From NCBI GenBank assembly GCA_004194705.1, contig SADC01001275.1:1674001-1738000 (forward strand): 64,000 nucleotides of DNA, written 5' to 3'. This DNA comes from Ditylenchus dipsaci (lineage: Eukaryota; Nematoda; Chromadorea; Rhabditida; Anguinidae). Shown piece by piece: positions 32,471-45,500 of this stretch. Both the position numbers and the translations under genes were made by a program. Numbering within the stretch: the first letter of the stretch is position 1; every line of letters starts with the position of its first letter. Below the pieces are notes generated by a model that searched no databases, had not been told where the DNA came from, and was given only the letters and a program-made list of their open reading frames with translations.

Positions 32471-33686
32471 CTTGCACTTTACTCGATGTAACCACTCATA
32501 GAACTCGAAAAACCCATACGATGTTTGAACTTTTCATAGGGTATTTATAAAATGTTTGCTGAATTAAATTTAACTTCTTTGATAAACTAAAATTAATAAA
32601 TTCATGCTAAATTAGTGATAAAGTGGTTTGCAAACAGAAGAATTTGAGAAATCAGCAGTAAATTTTGAGTGGTAAACAAAAAACAGGGGTCAACAAAAAA
32701 GTTGAGGGGTCAACACTGAATGTTGAGGGGTCAACAATGTTGAGGGGGGTTCAACATAGGGGTCAACATTAGGGGTCAACAATGTTGACCCCGACTATGA
32801 ACACCCCCATTAGAGTTTTGGAGTTTTGGTAGAGTTTTGGTAGTACTTGAGAGTTTTTGTAGCATTTGATATACAACAATGTAGCAATGCACAAATTTTG
32901 AAATTAAATTCTTTTATGCCTATTAAAAAAATTCGCAAAAAATTCCGAAAGTAATTATGATTTTGAATATTGGCCCTATGCTCTGTGCAGATCATTATTA
33001 GGTGAATTACCAATCAATGTGTAGCTAGCTAGAAGAGCTACAAAATAAGTGATAAGTTTCCCTACAATGTTTGTACATGGTGTGCGAAAAGTCAAAAATA
33101 TTCGAAAAAAATTAAATTCCGGCAAAAATGGGTTAAATTTTAGCTCTGAATTAATATAACTTTTTTTCTCTGTTTGATAGCTCAAATCAAAGCCTAGAAT
33201 CTTAGCTGCATTTTGGTATATGGAACGTGTGAATTGCCGGAAAAAGTCAAAAATATCCACCAAGATAGTCAAAGAAAAACTCTCAAAAACTATCAATTTT
33301 CGGAAATTTAACCTATGTTGCCCTAAATGAAAGCTTCAGTAAATGTGAAAGCCTGCGCTGACAATTTTATTTAATAGAAAAGAGTGTTAAGAACATTTTG
33401 AAACCAAATTTGTCAATTAAACGAGATAAAAAAGGGACAGGATCCCTCGAGTAACCCTTCTCCCCCCAAAGAGTATTTTCTCTAAGCTGACTTTGTTCAC
33501 TTTTCACCCATTTTCCAGCTTATGATTACACGAAACCGAGTGTATTGGCCGCTTCGCGGCAAGAGACTAACACACTCCTCATTACAAGGGATTGGGGTGA
33601 AAAAAACAATCAAAGGATCCCTCTTAAAATTACTGCCGCTATTCCATTGTACCACCCCCCCCCCCAAAGCTATTATAGTGTACCCA

Positions 33687-33941
33687 CTAAATCAGATTTC
33701 TAACTCGGAAAAGGCCATAACTTTTTTTTTTCAATTTTTTAAAAATTATTCTGACTAGAATTTGAGTCAGGAGTCTTGGGCGGAATCATACATTTTTATC
33801 TTAATTTTTTGAAGGACATCTACATTACAAAGTGCTCATCGGTTAGCCCTGAATTTTAGCTACAAGATAATAATAGCAGAATAATTTTTAAAAAATTGAA
33901 AAAAAAGTTATGGCCTTTTCCGAGTTACAAATCTGATTTAG
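33687..33941. mobile_element. Foldback repeat with AAATCAGATTT ends
   Basis: Arms of about 70 bp containing TCGGAAAAGGCCATAACTTT and its complement, with a 110-bp spacer. Ends immediately before the first exon of the following plus-strand gene. Confidence 0.65.
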
Positions 33942-34049
33942 CATCCGCAAACAGACTCCTCATTGTGTTCGAGGCCTAAATCTAATCAAAAACTCCACAC
34001 ATCATTTAGGTGTCAGCAAAATCGACCACTTGCATTCAATCCAAATGTG

Positions 34050-36526
34050 ATGCCACAACTCTACTGGTCCCGATTAAAGTATCGAAATAATGTATTTCTC
34101 AAAAACGTTCTTTTCTACATATTTATATTCTATTTTCTGACTAGAACACTAGCTGAAGATGAATTAGACCAGGAGAACCAGCAAATCTTCAACCTAACCA
34201 CTGATGCTACTACTGGTCTATCTCTAGCACTAGCTGATGATGCAGTTATTGTGGTGGTCCATGACCAATCTATAGCCCATTCAACAATTATTAGGCGAAT
34301 AGACAGTCGGAAGATGAAGAAAATTCTGAAGCGGAAAATGGCTCAGGAGAATCGCCATTACTTGCAACAGATGAACCTGAAGACGATCAACAGGTGGTTA
34401 GGTACATTCTTGATGTTAACCCTTTTCGAGTTTCGGGAGTTTTGTGTCATTTTAATACTTTTTCCTTGATGCTTGAAAGTTGGAATTTTATGCTAGCTTT
34501 TGAAGCAAAGGACAAAAAATGCTTCAGGTTTAAAAAAATACAACAAACTGTCGAAATTTACTTTTGAAATACAGTCAACCCCCGCGCACCATGGTATTAA
34601 TTGTAAGGTATTGAATAAGTTTATTCCTTTAGTAGTTCAGTTCTACACCAAAAAAGGTTAAACTTCGATATAACGGCTCCCTACGACATTTCGTCAAGAA
34701 AAACTTGATATAACAACACCAGCCCCATGGCCGGTCTCTAGGGGGGCGTTATATCGAGGGTTGACTGTAGCACAAAATATCCACAAATTCGACAAACCCT
34801 TTTTGCTCTTTAAGAATGTCTGTTTTATTTTTATCTATTTAGTTTTTTACTTCCACAGTGTATTTTTTATATTGTATGCATATTTTCCATTTGTTTTATT
34901 ATTTTTTATATCATCGTTCGTCTTAGTTTTTTAATAAATTTTTATTAGATTCGATTAGATGACTTTTTAACCCTCAAACTACGGAGTGGTTCTTTTCGAT
35001 CCATGTCAGCTTTTCACTTGGAAGCCAATAATACCTCATTTGAAAGCTAATTTATTGCTATATCTGGTAGTGTGTTTATTTGTTTAAAGAAGTTTATCAG
35101 CTAAAATTTACAGATAAAATTAGTAGCTCACTGATTTGTTCTAAAAGTGTGTTACAGTCAAACGTCGTTATAACATACCCCCTTGGGACCGACCCTACGA
35201 GTATGTATATCGAGGGGTATGTTATATCGAAGGGCGTAATTTGACGGAGTTTATTATTGAAGGGACCAACTCTAGGGGTATGTTATATCCGGGGTATATT
35301 ATAACGAGGTCCGCTTTGATTTTTAAATAACTCTTCGGAAAGGGTTACTTGAAAAAGGTGGAATTTGATATAAATACTGGGGCCTACCGCATAAATAAAC
35401 TCTGGTATGCATGCTTTTTCATGCATCCAGAGTCACTCTCGAGTGATTTGTGTCTAATGTATGTGTGTCTGCGCATCTCAACTCCAAGCCCCCTGCTACC
35501 CCGAAGGGCGCAGGGAGCTTGGAGTTGAGATGCGCACACTCACTTACCTTAGACATGATTCCGAGCAAGACTCTTGATCAAAAATGCATTCAGAAACTCT
35601 TTTTTTTGCTTACTTTAGTGACTAAAACGTGCACAGTCCTCTCTCGATATAAGCACACCCCTCAAGTTCGTTCGCGCCTAGGGTCCGACACTTTTTTTAA
35701 CCCGATTTCGAAGTCTTTTGCCAAACCTGATTCGTCAATCTGATATGAAAATCGTGCAGATTCTTATTCCACCAATCAGTTCTCGAGATAGCCACAAGTT
35801 TGCCGAAAAGACCCGTGGCTCCCGATATAAGCACACCTAATTTTAAAAAGGTCTTCGGGTCTTTTTGGCAAACTTGTGGCTATCTCGAGAACTGATTGGT
35901 GGAATCAGAATCTGTACGATTTTTCTGATCAGACTGACGAATCAGATTTGGCAAAAGACTTCGAAAATCGGGTAAAAAAAGTGTCGGACCCTAGGTGGGA
36001 ACGAACTTGAGGGGGTGTCCTTATTCGAGAGTGGACTGTAAAATTTCCTTGCACAGTCATATAGTCGTTGCTATGACGTGACATTCGTTTCATTTGGACG
36101 CCTAAATTTTTCATTGGATATACCCCTCGATATAACATACCCTTAGGGTCGGTCACAAGGAGGTGTGTTATAACGACGTTTGACTGTATTGATTTCTAAA
36201 TTTAGCTTGCTAGCCGGTGATTGGGCTGACCAGAACATCGAAAACCCTGAAAGCTTTTCCACGTCCACAACTACTTCAGCTACTACTCCTACCAATTTGA
36301 CTGAAGAAGTAAACCAAAAAGGAGATTATTCCCAAACCGAGGAGTCCCCTATATCTATTACTACTCCGGTCCCCACCACCACAACTCCACAGAAAAGACG
36401 TAGGTTTTTGTTGAAACGAACTGACCTAACAGTCTCAAATCAGCAAAAGCTGTGCTCAAACCTCAGCAATCGTACAAAAACCACAAAAAGCCAGTCAAGC
36501 AGCCAAGCAAGGGTTTTAAAAAAGTG
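34050..36526 (+). CDS. N-terminal exons: signal peptide, Ser-Gly acidic and Thr/Pro-rich segments
   Basis: The ATG at 34,050 is followed by basic residues and a hydrophobic run (NVLFYIFIFYFL) and acidic sequence. Exon 34,295-34,400 reads an acidic stretch with EAENGSGESP, the context of glycosaminoglycan attachment. It joins (phase 2) to 36,206-36,399, rich in Ser/Thr/Pro (mucin-like), then to a Lys/Pro/Gln-rich exon at 36,444-36,526. The link between the first segment and 34,295 may be a 41-bp intron (GTGGTC...TTATTAG) or a sequence error. Two CAGTCAA-type MITEs sit in the 34.4-36.2 kb intron. Confidence 0.55.
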
Positions 36527-39500
36527 GTATACTTGAGTGTCCCTATTCTGTTTGTTCTTCTCGCAGATTTTGTTCTTCCCGCAATTCTCCAGATCAGTGA
36601 GTGTCTGAGAATTTGTGCAAAAAGAGGAGATAATGCTGCTAGAAGTGCTTCTGTGCACAGCTCACAAGTGTGTGGGTGGTTATATGGCCCAAGTGTTAAA
36701 CTCTCTTTTTCATAGACTACCGCTTTTTACAGCTCCACGATCACGACTTTTTTTGTTAATTTATTTGAAAATTGTAATAAAAAATTAATTCATAAATTTT
36801 ACATTTTTTATCAAGAAAAAGTTAAAAAATTATAGGTTGGCTGTGCCTTTTTTGGCTATATTCTAGCTTTTTATTTTAACTTTTTTAAAAAGTGTAGCTT
36901 TTGGTGCATCCTCTGAAGCAACAAGTTAGCCTACACCGTTTTTTGTATTTTGGTGTAGTTTTATGCTGATGTTGGTGTAGCTGAATAGATTTTTTTTGGC
37001 AATCTGACATATGCATTTGACCTATTTATTATTTCCATTAGCATTTTGATATTAATAAGTTTATTTTTACTACAAGATTTTACTGGAAGTGTTAGAAAAG
37101 GTACAGAAAAAATGTTAATATAAATGCTAAAAATGTGAAGAAAAGTAAAATGTTGATTTTCGGCTGCACCAATAGATGTCAGATAATCAGCATAATGAAA
37201 AATATATTCGGCTACACCAACACCAGCATAAAGCTACTTGATATTAATAAGTTTATTCCAAAATATAAATAAAAACGGTGTAGTTTAAGGTGTAGCTTTA
37301 TAGGATACACCAAACACGTTTTAAAAAAGTCACAAATAAAAAAGCTAGAATGTAGCAAAAAGCGACACCCTGCCAACACTGTAGGCGACGCATCAATCTA
37401 TTGACTGCTCGAATGATCACTACCGTTTACAACCTCACAGAAAATACCGTTTACCATTTTTTCATTTGCAAAGTTTAACCCTATTCAAATTATTTCTTTA
37501 ATTTCCACCATAGCACCTAGCTGACAAAATTCTTTCGAGAAGCGCAAACCAAGAACAAGCAAATCATGTAAGCATATACACCAACAACAACAACAATAAT
37601 AGCAGTTTTGATTCCTCTTTACCCCTCTCTCCTACCAATCTCCTGCTACAGCATGAGAAGAAGAGAAAAGGAGCATGTCTGGCCAGCTAACTGTGTGGTG
37701 GGCCACAAAGCCCCGCTCCTATTGTCAATTTCAATAATAATTCGACAACAAATACTTGCATGTATTCCCCACTTGATTTTTGGCGCTATACACAGGACCT
37801 ATCCCCACACATACCTGCATTTTTTGGTCGGCTAGGTGCCCGAAAATGCATGTTTCATAGGAAGATCAAAAGAAAATGGACATATTTTGGGGAGAGCTTC
37901 CTTTTGAAATCTTCCTTTTCTATTAAAAAAGTTTTGTTGTCGTTGGTGTAATCGTTGGGTGCCTTGTACCAAATATTTGGAGCAGTAGTAGTGTTAGGAG
38001 CAGTACAATAAGGGTTTGGAAAGGAGCCATGGCTCTAATAGCTAAATGTGTTTTTTTTATTTTCAGTGATATTTTGGATAGTTTTAGCTGTAATTAAATA
38101 CTTTTGGAAAAACAAGCAGGTTTCATACTGGTTTCTTTATTTATACTTTTTGTTAATTGTTTCCTATTGATCTGGGGAGATTCTTAAATTTGCCATATCC
38201 CAAGCGACAACTTTTATTTATTCGTTTTCTAAAAGTCAAAGATTTTTTAGTTTTTTTCTCTTAACACGTCAAATACCGGTCGTTACAACGGTTTATTTAG
38301 ATGCAGAATTAACGCTGAGCACGCCTGTGTTATTAGTTTTTCAAAATTTGCACTTTGAATATGAGAAACGGCTCATTTTTGAAAACCTTGTTTTTCGCGT
38401 TTTAAGCTATCATTAATTTCATTTTTATTATGATTTCTATAAACGTTTGTATTTTTTTTAACACCGTCGGAAAGCCCAAAATTAGAGCTTTCCAACGGTA
38501 TATCCCAATGCCAAAAATAATTCGGAAATATTGTACTACCAGCAAAAAGAATGATTTTCGCCACTTTTTGTAAACGTATTTTTTGAATAAAAAGTCAAAC
38601 TTTTTTGCGATTCCAAAAATCCTTACGGCTCTACTATAGCGCAAAAGAAAGAGCAATGAAAATGCTTGCAACTTGCTATGAAATTTCAAATTCGCAAGTC
38701 TCGAATTTTTTGAAGTTTAAATGTTTTTGTCTTGAGCGGAATTTGAAATTTCACAGCAATTTGTTAGCTTTGAAGGAGTTTCATAAGCAAATCAACCATG
38801 CTGAACACGAATCGATGTCGAAAATCTAGATTCCTCTAGTGAAATTTAAGTTTTACGTGAAAATCGTTTTTGAACTTTTTTGGGAGTCTTGTTAAACACT
38901 AAGAAAGCCTGTTTTCTGCCATGTTTAACTTTATTTTTTTGCACAAGAATGTTCCATTTTCATTGCTCTTTCTTTTGCGCTATAGTAGAGCCGTAAGGAT
39001 TTTTGGAATCGCAAAAAGTTTGACTTTTTATTCAAAAAAATACGTTTACAAAAAGTGGCGAAAATCATTCTTTTTGCTGGTAGTACAATATTTCCGAATT
39101 ATTTTTGGCATTGGGATATACCGTTGGAAAGCTCTCATTCTGGGCTTTCCGGCGTTGTTAAAAAAATACAAACGTTTATAGAAATCATAATAAAAATGAA
39201 AATTAACGATAGCTTAAAAACGCGAAAAACAAGGTTTCAAAATGAGCCGTTTCTCATATTCAAAGTGCGAATTTTGAAAAACTAATAACACAGGCGTGCT
39301 CAGCGTTAAATTCTGCATCTAAATAAACCGTTGTAACAACCGGTATTTGACGTGTTAAAAATTTAACTTCATTAGATCACCGTGTATCCTCCAATAAAGC
39401 GACCCTCTCTTTATTCAAAATCGTGTTTACATTTAATTCGAGTAAACTAAAGTCTAACAATAAATAAAGTCTAACAATCCTCACCCTTTTAGACCGCATT

Positions 39501-42500
39501 TTAACAATAAAAATTATTATTTTAACATCAATAATGAGCACTCCAGCGCAAAGAATATTATCAATTTTCCAAAAGTTAGTTCCGGCACAAATAAAAGTTT
39601 AAGTTGCACTTGTGAAGGCCTTAAATTATAGGGTGGAATTTCGATGCAAGCGTTTTCCCTGATATATATTTTGAAGAAATCCAATTATTAGGAAGGTTTG
39701 AAAAACCTGCCCGAACCTAGTCAATGCAACTCGTAAATCCGAGCTACTCTATGTAGATACAGTCAAACCTCGATACAGTGGCCCCCACCTCAAGTTCGTT
39801 CCACCTAGGGTCCGACACTTTCTTTAACCCCATTTTTGAAATAATTTATCGATTCTGTTATGACAGTCTGGTCGCAAATATCGTAAGGATTCCGATTTTG
39901 CCGATCGTTTTTTAATAACGAAATAGTTTTTGCATTTAAAAAGCAAAACCTCGATATAGTGGCCCCCCTTAAAAAAATTAGAGGGCCACTATATCGAGGT
40001 TTGCTTTTTAAATGCAAAAACTATTTAGTTATTAAAAAACGATCGGCAAAATCGAATCCTTACGATATTTGGGACCAGACTGTAAAAACAGAATTTGAAA
40101 AAAGCTTTGAAAATCGAGCTAAAAAAAGTGTCGGACCCTAGGCGGGAACGAACTTGAGGTGGGGCCACTGTATCGAGGTTTGACTGTAACTTGGTAGTTT
40201 TAAGTGACATTAGAGTTTCTTTTTATGACTATGGTGAATAGCAAAATAATTTTTTACATACCGTATTTCCTCTAAAATATCCGCTTTCCTCGACTTTGAG
40301 AACTTATATCTCATTCCTAATCAAATATTTATTCTTCGTTTTTTCCTAGATTTCAATAGCTCTAATGATTTCCTTTTTTTATATTTGTTAAGCACTCATA
40401 AAATTTTAGATCATCTTAGATTTTATCGAAAATTGAAGGTCTGAAAAAACAGCCTTCTTGTGGCCATTTTAGAAAAAAAATGGTACTTTGAAAGAACGAA
40501 ACTATTTAAATCTCTTAACTATTTAAATTTTCCTGCTTTAGCTATTGGACCAATACCGTATTTTCTCTATTAATCCTTACTCTTTAATAAACCCCACTCT
40601 CTAATAATCCCCCACCATATGGACCTTATATCTCAGCCTAGAGCAAACATTTTGCAGATCTGTTTTTTTGCGTTTTCTTGATTAGCACGAGCACTCCTGA
40701 TTCTAGTTTTAACATTTTGGTTGAGCACCCGAAAATCTTGAAATCCGCCTCAAATTTTTCTGATTTTTTAGGGGTTGAAAAAAAATGCCCCATGGGGTTT
40801 AATAGAGAAAATACGGTATATCGAAAAATCGGATGCCAAAATTCGAATTTATAGCCAAAATTTAGGGGTATAGACGTTTCTCGAAAATGAAACTTTTTCC
40901 ATTTTCGAGAAACGTTTCTCGAATTTGAAACTCAAAAGAGTAAAATATCTCTAGGTGTATACCTTATTTAGACATATCAAGGGTATTTGGCTGAATCTGA
41001 TGGCCAAAGTCCAGCATATTCCACATTGCGGGGTTAGGGGTTAACACATGTATGTACGCTTATCCCTTGCAATGTGGAGTGTGCTGGTCTTTGGCCGCGA
41101 AGCGGCCATTTACCCTTGGTATGTCTAAATAAGTATCTTTACAGGTATACATATATACCCCTAGAGATATTTACTCTTTTGAGTTTCAAATTCGAGAAAC
41201 GTTTCTCGAAAATGAAAAAAGTTTCATTTTCGAGAAACGTCTATGCACCAAAATTTAGAATAAATTTACAATTATGGTAAGAAATAAATATGTAAGAACA
41301 GGCTGAAAATTCGCTTGGCAGGCTTTGCCTGGCTCAGCCAAAATATGCGTGAGTTTCTGTGGTAGTACTTTTTAATAATCCGTGCAATTCTCAGCCTCAA
41401 ATTATGCCCTATCTATTCTTGGGCCTGGCTGTAGCAGTTTCAATAGTCCTAGTTACTCCCACAAGCACCACTCTGGATGTCTACAGACTCTCGTTCAACC
41501 TTCCCAAAGTGCCTTTCTCGCAGATCTCCGACAGGCTAACTCCTCTGAGTTCCAAGAAACAGCAGAACGAGTGATCGCCGCCGTTACTTTCTTACTAGAA
41601 GGCAAGGAGCCTTCCTACAGAGGCTCTTCAGTACTCACTTTCCGTTTCCAAACTGTAGTTGGGACTATGGTGGTGATGGATGTCACCTTTGCGAGACCCA
41701 TAAATGTGCCTAAGGGGGTGTTTTTGAGAGGGTTAAGCAGGTCTTTGAAGAGGGACTTGACGCTGGAACTTTTGGCTGGTTGACTGTGACTTCTGATGGA
41801 TTCGAATTGGTGGAGGTCCAAGGTACGGACTGGCTAGTTTTAAAAATTTATTGGGTCGGACATGGGAGCCCGGCTCGGACTCATATCTGTATGAAGAGAT
41901 TTGGACTAGGCCGAAGGCCGAATGTTTAAAACCTTAAAAAACCATGATTTTGCGCGCAACGACATGTGCAAAATTTGAATGGGCGGGGGACAGTTCCCTT
42001 TCGTTCGAACGACTCGGAAAAGTACAGGGAGAGACGAAAGAAAACTGTCCCTCACCCATTCAAATTTGAACATGCCACTGCGCGCAAAAACCATGATCCT
42101 TTAAAGAGGAGGGGAGTTACACATCGAGATGCGAATATTTTGAACTCTCAAGTTCGATTCCAGCGGGTGCACACCCTATTTTTACTCCATTTTTTATGTT
42201 TATATCGATTTTGGTATTGAAATGATCCTCATCCTTGAGCTATTCAATAGCACTATCAGCGCACGGCTGAAAAATTATCTCGGCTGACTGACAGGCCAAA
42301 ACACTACCTGAAACCTGCTTTTCGTCCGAAAATCAATCATCTTCGGGTTTTCCTCTTATTGGTTTCATTAAAGTTCTCTAACTTTTATTCACAACTGCAT
42401 ACGTTTGTATACTAGTGTGTAGCCAAGATTCTAGTCCAAGACTCTATTTGAGCTATCGAACAGAGAAAAAACTAATACATAGTTATAGCTAAAATTAAAA

Positions 42501-45500
42501 AACATCCAACGATGTCCAATCCAACGATGCCCAGGTCTATCACCGAAATTTCCGGTATTATTTTGGAACTGACGTTTTTTGCAATTTTGATTCACATGGT
42601 CATCTACAACCTTACACTCAAAATGTAGACCTGCTTCTTGGCGTCATTTTCAGTATATGATTATGAATGATTTTGGTTATACAGTTGGTTATACATGCAA
42701 AATTTAATGAGGTTGAAAGACCTTTGTAGTACATGTTTTAAAAAACAAGTGTACCGTGTCAGATTTGTATTTAGTAAAAAAAATTTTAAAAAATGTTTGT
42801 AAAACTTGACCATTATTTCTGCATAAGCCACTTGCAAGGGAGTCTCGAGAGATTGTTTTTTACTCAGCCAATATTTGATAGCCAATTAATATAATGAATA
42901 TTATATTAATATCCAATATCTCATTCGATAGCTACTATTTAATCACATTCCTTGATATCTCAAAACCATAAGCAAAAATTTCGGAAAAAAGACCAGTAAA
43001 GTACTGAAAACCATAAGGGAACCCAAAATTTTTTGAATTTCATATTTGACAAAGATTTTTTTTCTTTACTAGCTTTTTACACGAAATTTTTTGGCTACGG
43101 GCACAATATTTAAATGAATGTGATTGAAATAAAAAAAGTATGGCTCCAAACAGCATTTAATAAATATCTAGTTTTTCAGCCATCTACAGTCCACTCTCGA
43201 TACAGTGTAGCCCGCGGGGATCGGAAAAGTATACATTATATAGAGGGTTACACTATATCGAGGGTACACTGTCAGCCAGTTTGGCTTAAAGCCGACTTAA
43301 TGAGGTTGAGAAAATATACACTATATCGAGATCTACACTATATCGAGGGTACACTGTATCGAGAGTTGACTGTAGTAAGTTTGCTTTAATAATTATTCAT
43401 CTTATGACTTGTCCATGTTGTGGGAGATTAAAGGGTTGTAAAAGATGTTTACGATGTGAAATTACGTCAACGTCAACAGCGTTTGCAACAAGCTTCTGAA
43501 TTTTGAATTCAATCAGTATTTTAATTCAAAAATAAATTTATTTCCTAGTACGCATCATTTTGGTTGGTTTCCTTTGATTTTGATGGTAGTTTGCATGAAA
43601 TCGCAAAATTAAGGTAGTTGCTGGCAGCAAAACAGTGCTGGAAATGGTTGCAATCGATTTCTTGATAGTTTTTGGCCCTATAAGTGAGTCGACTCACTTA
43701 TTGGGCTAAAATGGATTAATAAAAAAAGGTGTGCACCCACTAGGAATCGAACTTGAGAGTTCAAAATATTCGCATCTCGATGTGTAATCACCCCTCCCCC
43801 TTAATTACTTGATTATGTTTTGTTTAGGGGTGGTCAACCGACAGTCAGCTGTCCTGATGGCTCGATCCCAGAGTTTAGTTTGTGAGCTTTCTTTTGCTAA
43901 AAATGATTTATCTTTTCATTGTAAATAAAATTATCATATTTTTCAGACACGGAGGATCGTATTGCTGGTAAGATTTACAAAGTCTTTTTCAAAATATCGA
44001 AAATTTTGCATTTACTGACTTTTAAAGTTTTTTTTAAATCACTAAATAATTTTTTCCAAAGGTTTTCTGTAATTTTACGTGATACATACCCATTATTTGT
44101 AGGAGTCATTCTGTGTGCCCTGCTGGAACAGCTTGCATTGAAGGCTCGTGCTGCAAAACTGCTCGTGGGTTTTTTTTCAAATTTTATATTTTCTCAAAAA
44201 AAACTTGGCACTGAATATGTTGAATGATTATTGCAGTTTGTAATTCGCTATTTAAAATTATTTTATTAAAATCTTTTTGTTTTAATTGCTTTGCTGAGTG
44301 CTTGCTTAATGGTGGTGATGGTGGTAGTTTCTAGATGCAGAGTGCAGTTGGCAATACTTTCGGCTCGTATCGTGATTCACAAAAGATTATTTCTGCCACG
44401 ACGAGTAACAAGTTTTTCCTGTCTTATTTCATCTTTTTCATAAACCAAATCACTTAATCTGATAATTTTTACAGTTTAAAGTTTTGAAGTTGGTCTTTTA
44501 TATAGAAAAGCACACAAGTCGATCTCATCTGAACTCTAACCACTTTTTTATCATTTAATTTTTGGAAATTTAAGAAAACGCATTTGACTAGACTTTTAAA
44601 AATTGAGATCAAAAGGGTGGTCAAACTAAGGAGATAGCCTAATTTGAGGTAGTGTCACTGTAGAAGTTTGTAAATTGTGCACGGAAAGTATTGCCAACTG
44701 GTTTTTTAATAGCGTTCACGCTGTAGTTGTGTTTGTATCTAATAAGCCTAGATTTAAGCCGACTCTTCACCCCGTAAATGCTGCTTAATCAGTGGGAATG
44801 CAATAGTAAATGCTTGCCTAATACTCAACGATGCGATGGAGTAGAGGATTGCGGTCCAGAAGAGCATCTGCATCAACAATCTTCGGATGAAATGTTTTGT
44901 GCCAATGGTATATTTGTATTCAAAAAGCATGAGGTGTTAAATTGTCAATAGCTAAGAATTAAGATTTTGATGTTTTTGACAAGAATTCAGCCCATATCTC
45001 AGCAATCAAACAAGATACTTTGGTTCTTCAACAAAAAAGACCTTTGTTTGCAATCATTTTTTCCCCAATCATATCGAGTCAGCTAATATTTTTTGCAAAA
45101 AGAGATCCCGGGCTATTTGGGTTTAAAAAAATCAAAATTTTAAAGAAAAAGCCGGAGGAAAAGCTCTGTGCTTTAGCTACAATATAAGGCTAACTGAAAA
45201 GCTTTTCATTAAAAAAAAAAGATCATGGCCATTTCCAAGGGCGAAATAGCATCGCTTAGAAATTTCCCGTCAAAAACACAATTCAAATGTCTCATTTTTG
45301 ACAATTTTACACACCATGATATTTAACAAGCACTTTAAACGGAGGTTAAACATGGTGGTGGTAGTTGCTTTATTGTGCTTTGTAACTAACCAACCATACA
45401 AAACCAATACTACACCAAAAATTATTAGCTTTTCTTTGAGTGAGTTTCCTTTTCCTTGTGGTCTAACCCCCATCTCTCGGTCTCCATGCCACATGCATGT

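Larger units (their letters stand above)
30826..32805. mobile_element. Inverted element with GTTGACCC arrays as ends
   Basis: Left end CATAGTCGGGGGTCAACATT followed by some 300 bp of GTTGACCC/TCAACATT units. The right end (32,690-32,805) has the inverted units and the inverted partner of the terminal word (CCCCGACTATG). The interior holds tandem and tRNA-like repeats listed separately. Confidence 0.55.
35155..36186. mobile_element. CAGTCAA-type element, TA duplication, with nested insertions
   Basis: Ends CAGTCAAACGTCGTTATAAC and its inverse before TA at 36,187. The subterminal parts (ATATCGAGGGGTATGTTATA) are also inverted. The interior contains the multi-hairpin repeat (35,370-35,625) and another MITE (35,634-36,038). 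Confidence 0.75.

Noticed and set aside
35450..35743. 97-residue frame over the multi-hairpin repeat
   Set aside because: Covers non-coding hairpins. The frame is not kept in the other two copies of the repeat.
37608..37951. Possible exon with hydrophobic segments
   Set aside because: No acceptor/donor pair in phase with neighbouring exons and no domain; left unassigned.
38402..39285. Several 60-95-residue frames with shared sequence
   Set aside because: They are the same inverted repeat arm read in both orientations; no independent support for coding.
44338..44420. Possible exon after TTTCTAG with C-S-W-Q-Y-F
   Set aside because: In-frame stop after about 13 residues in that frame and no donor in phase. 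Could be a real LDLa or cysteine-module exon with sequence errors, but not supportable.
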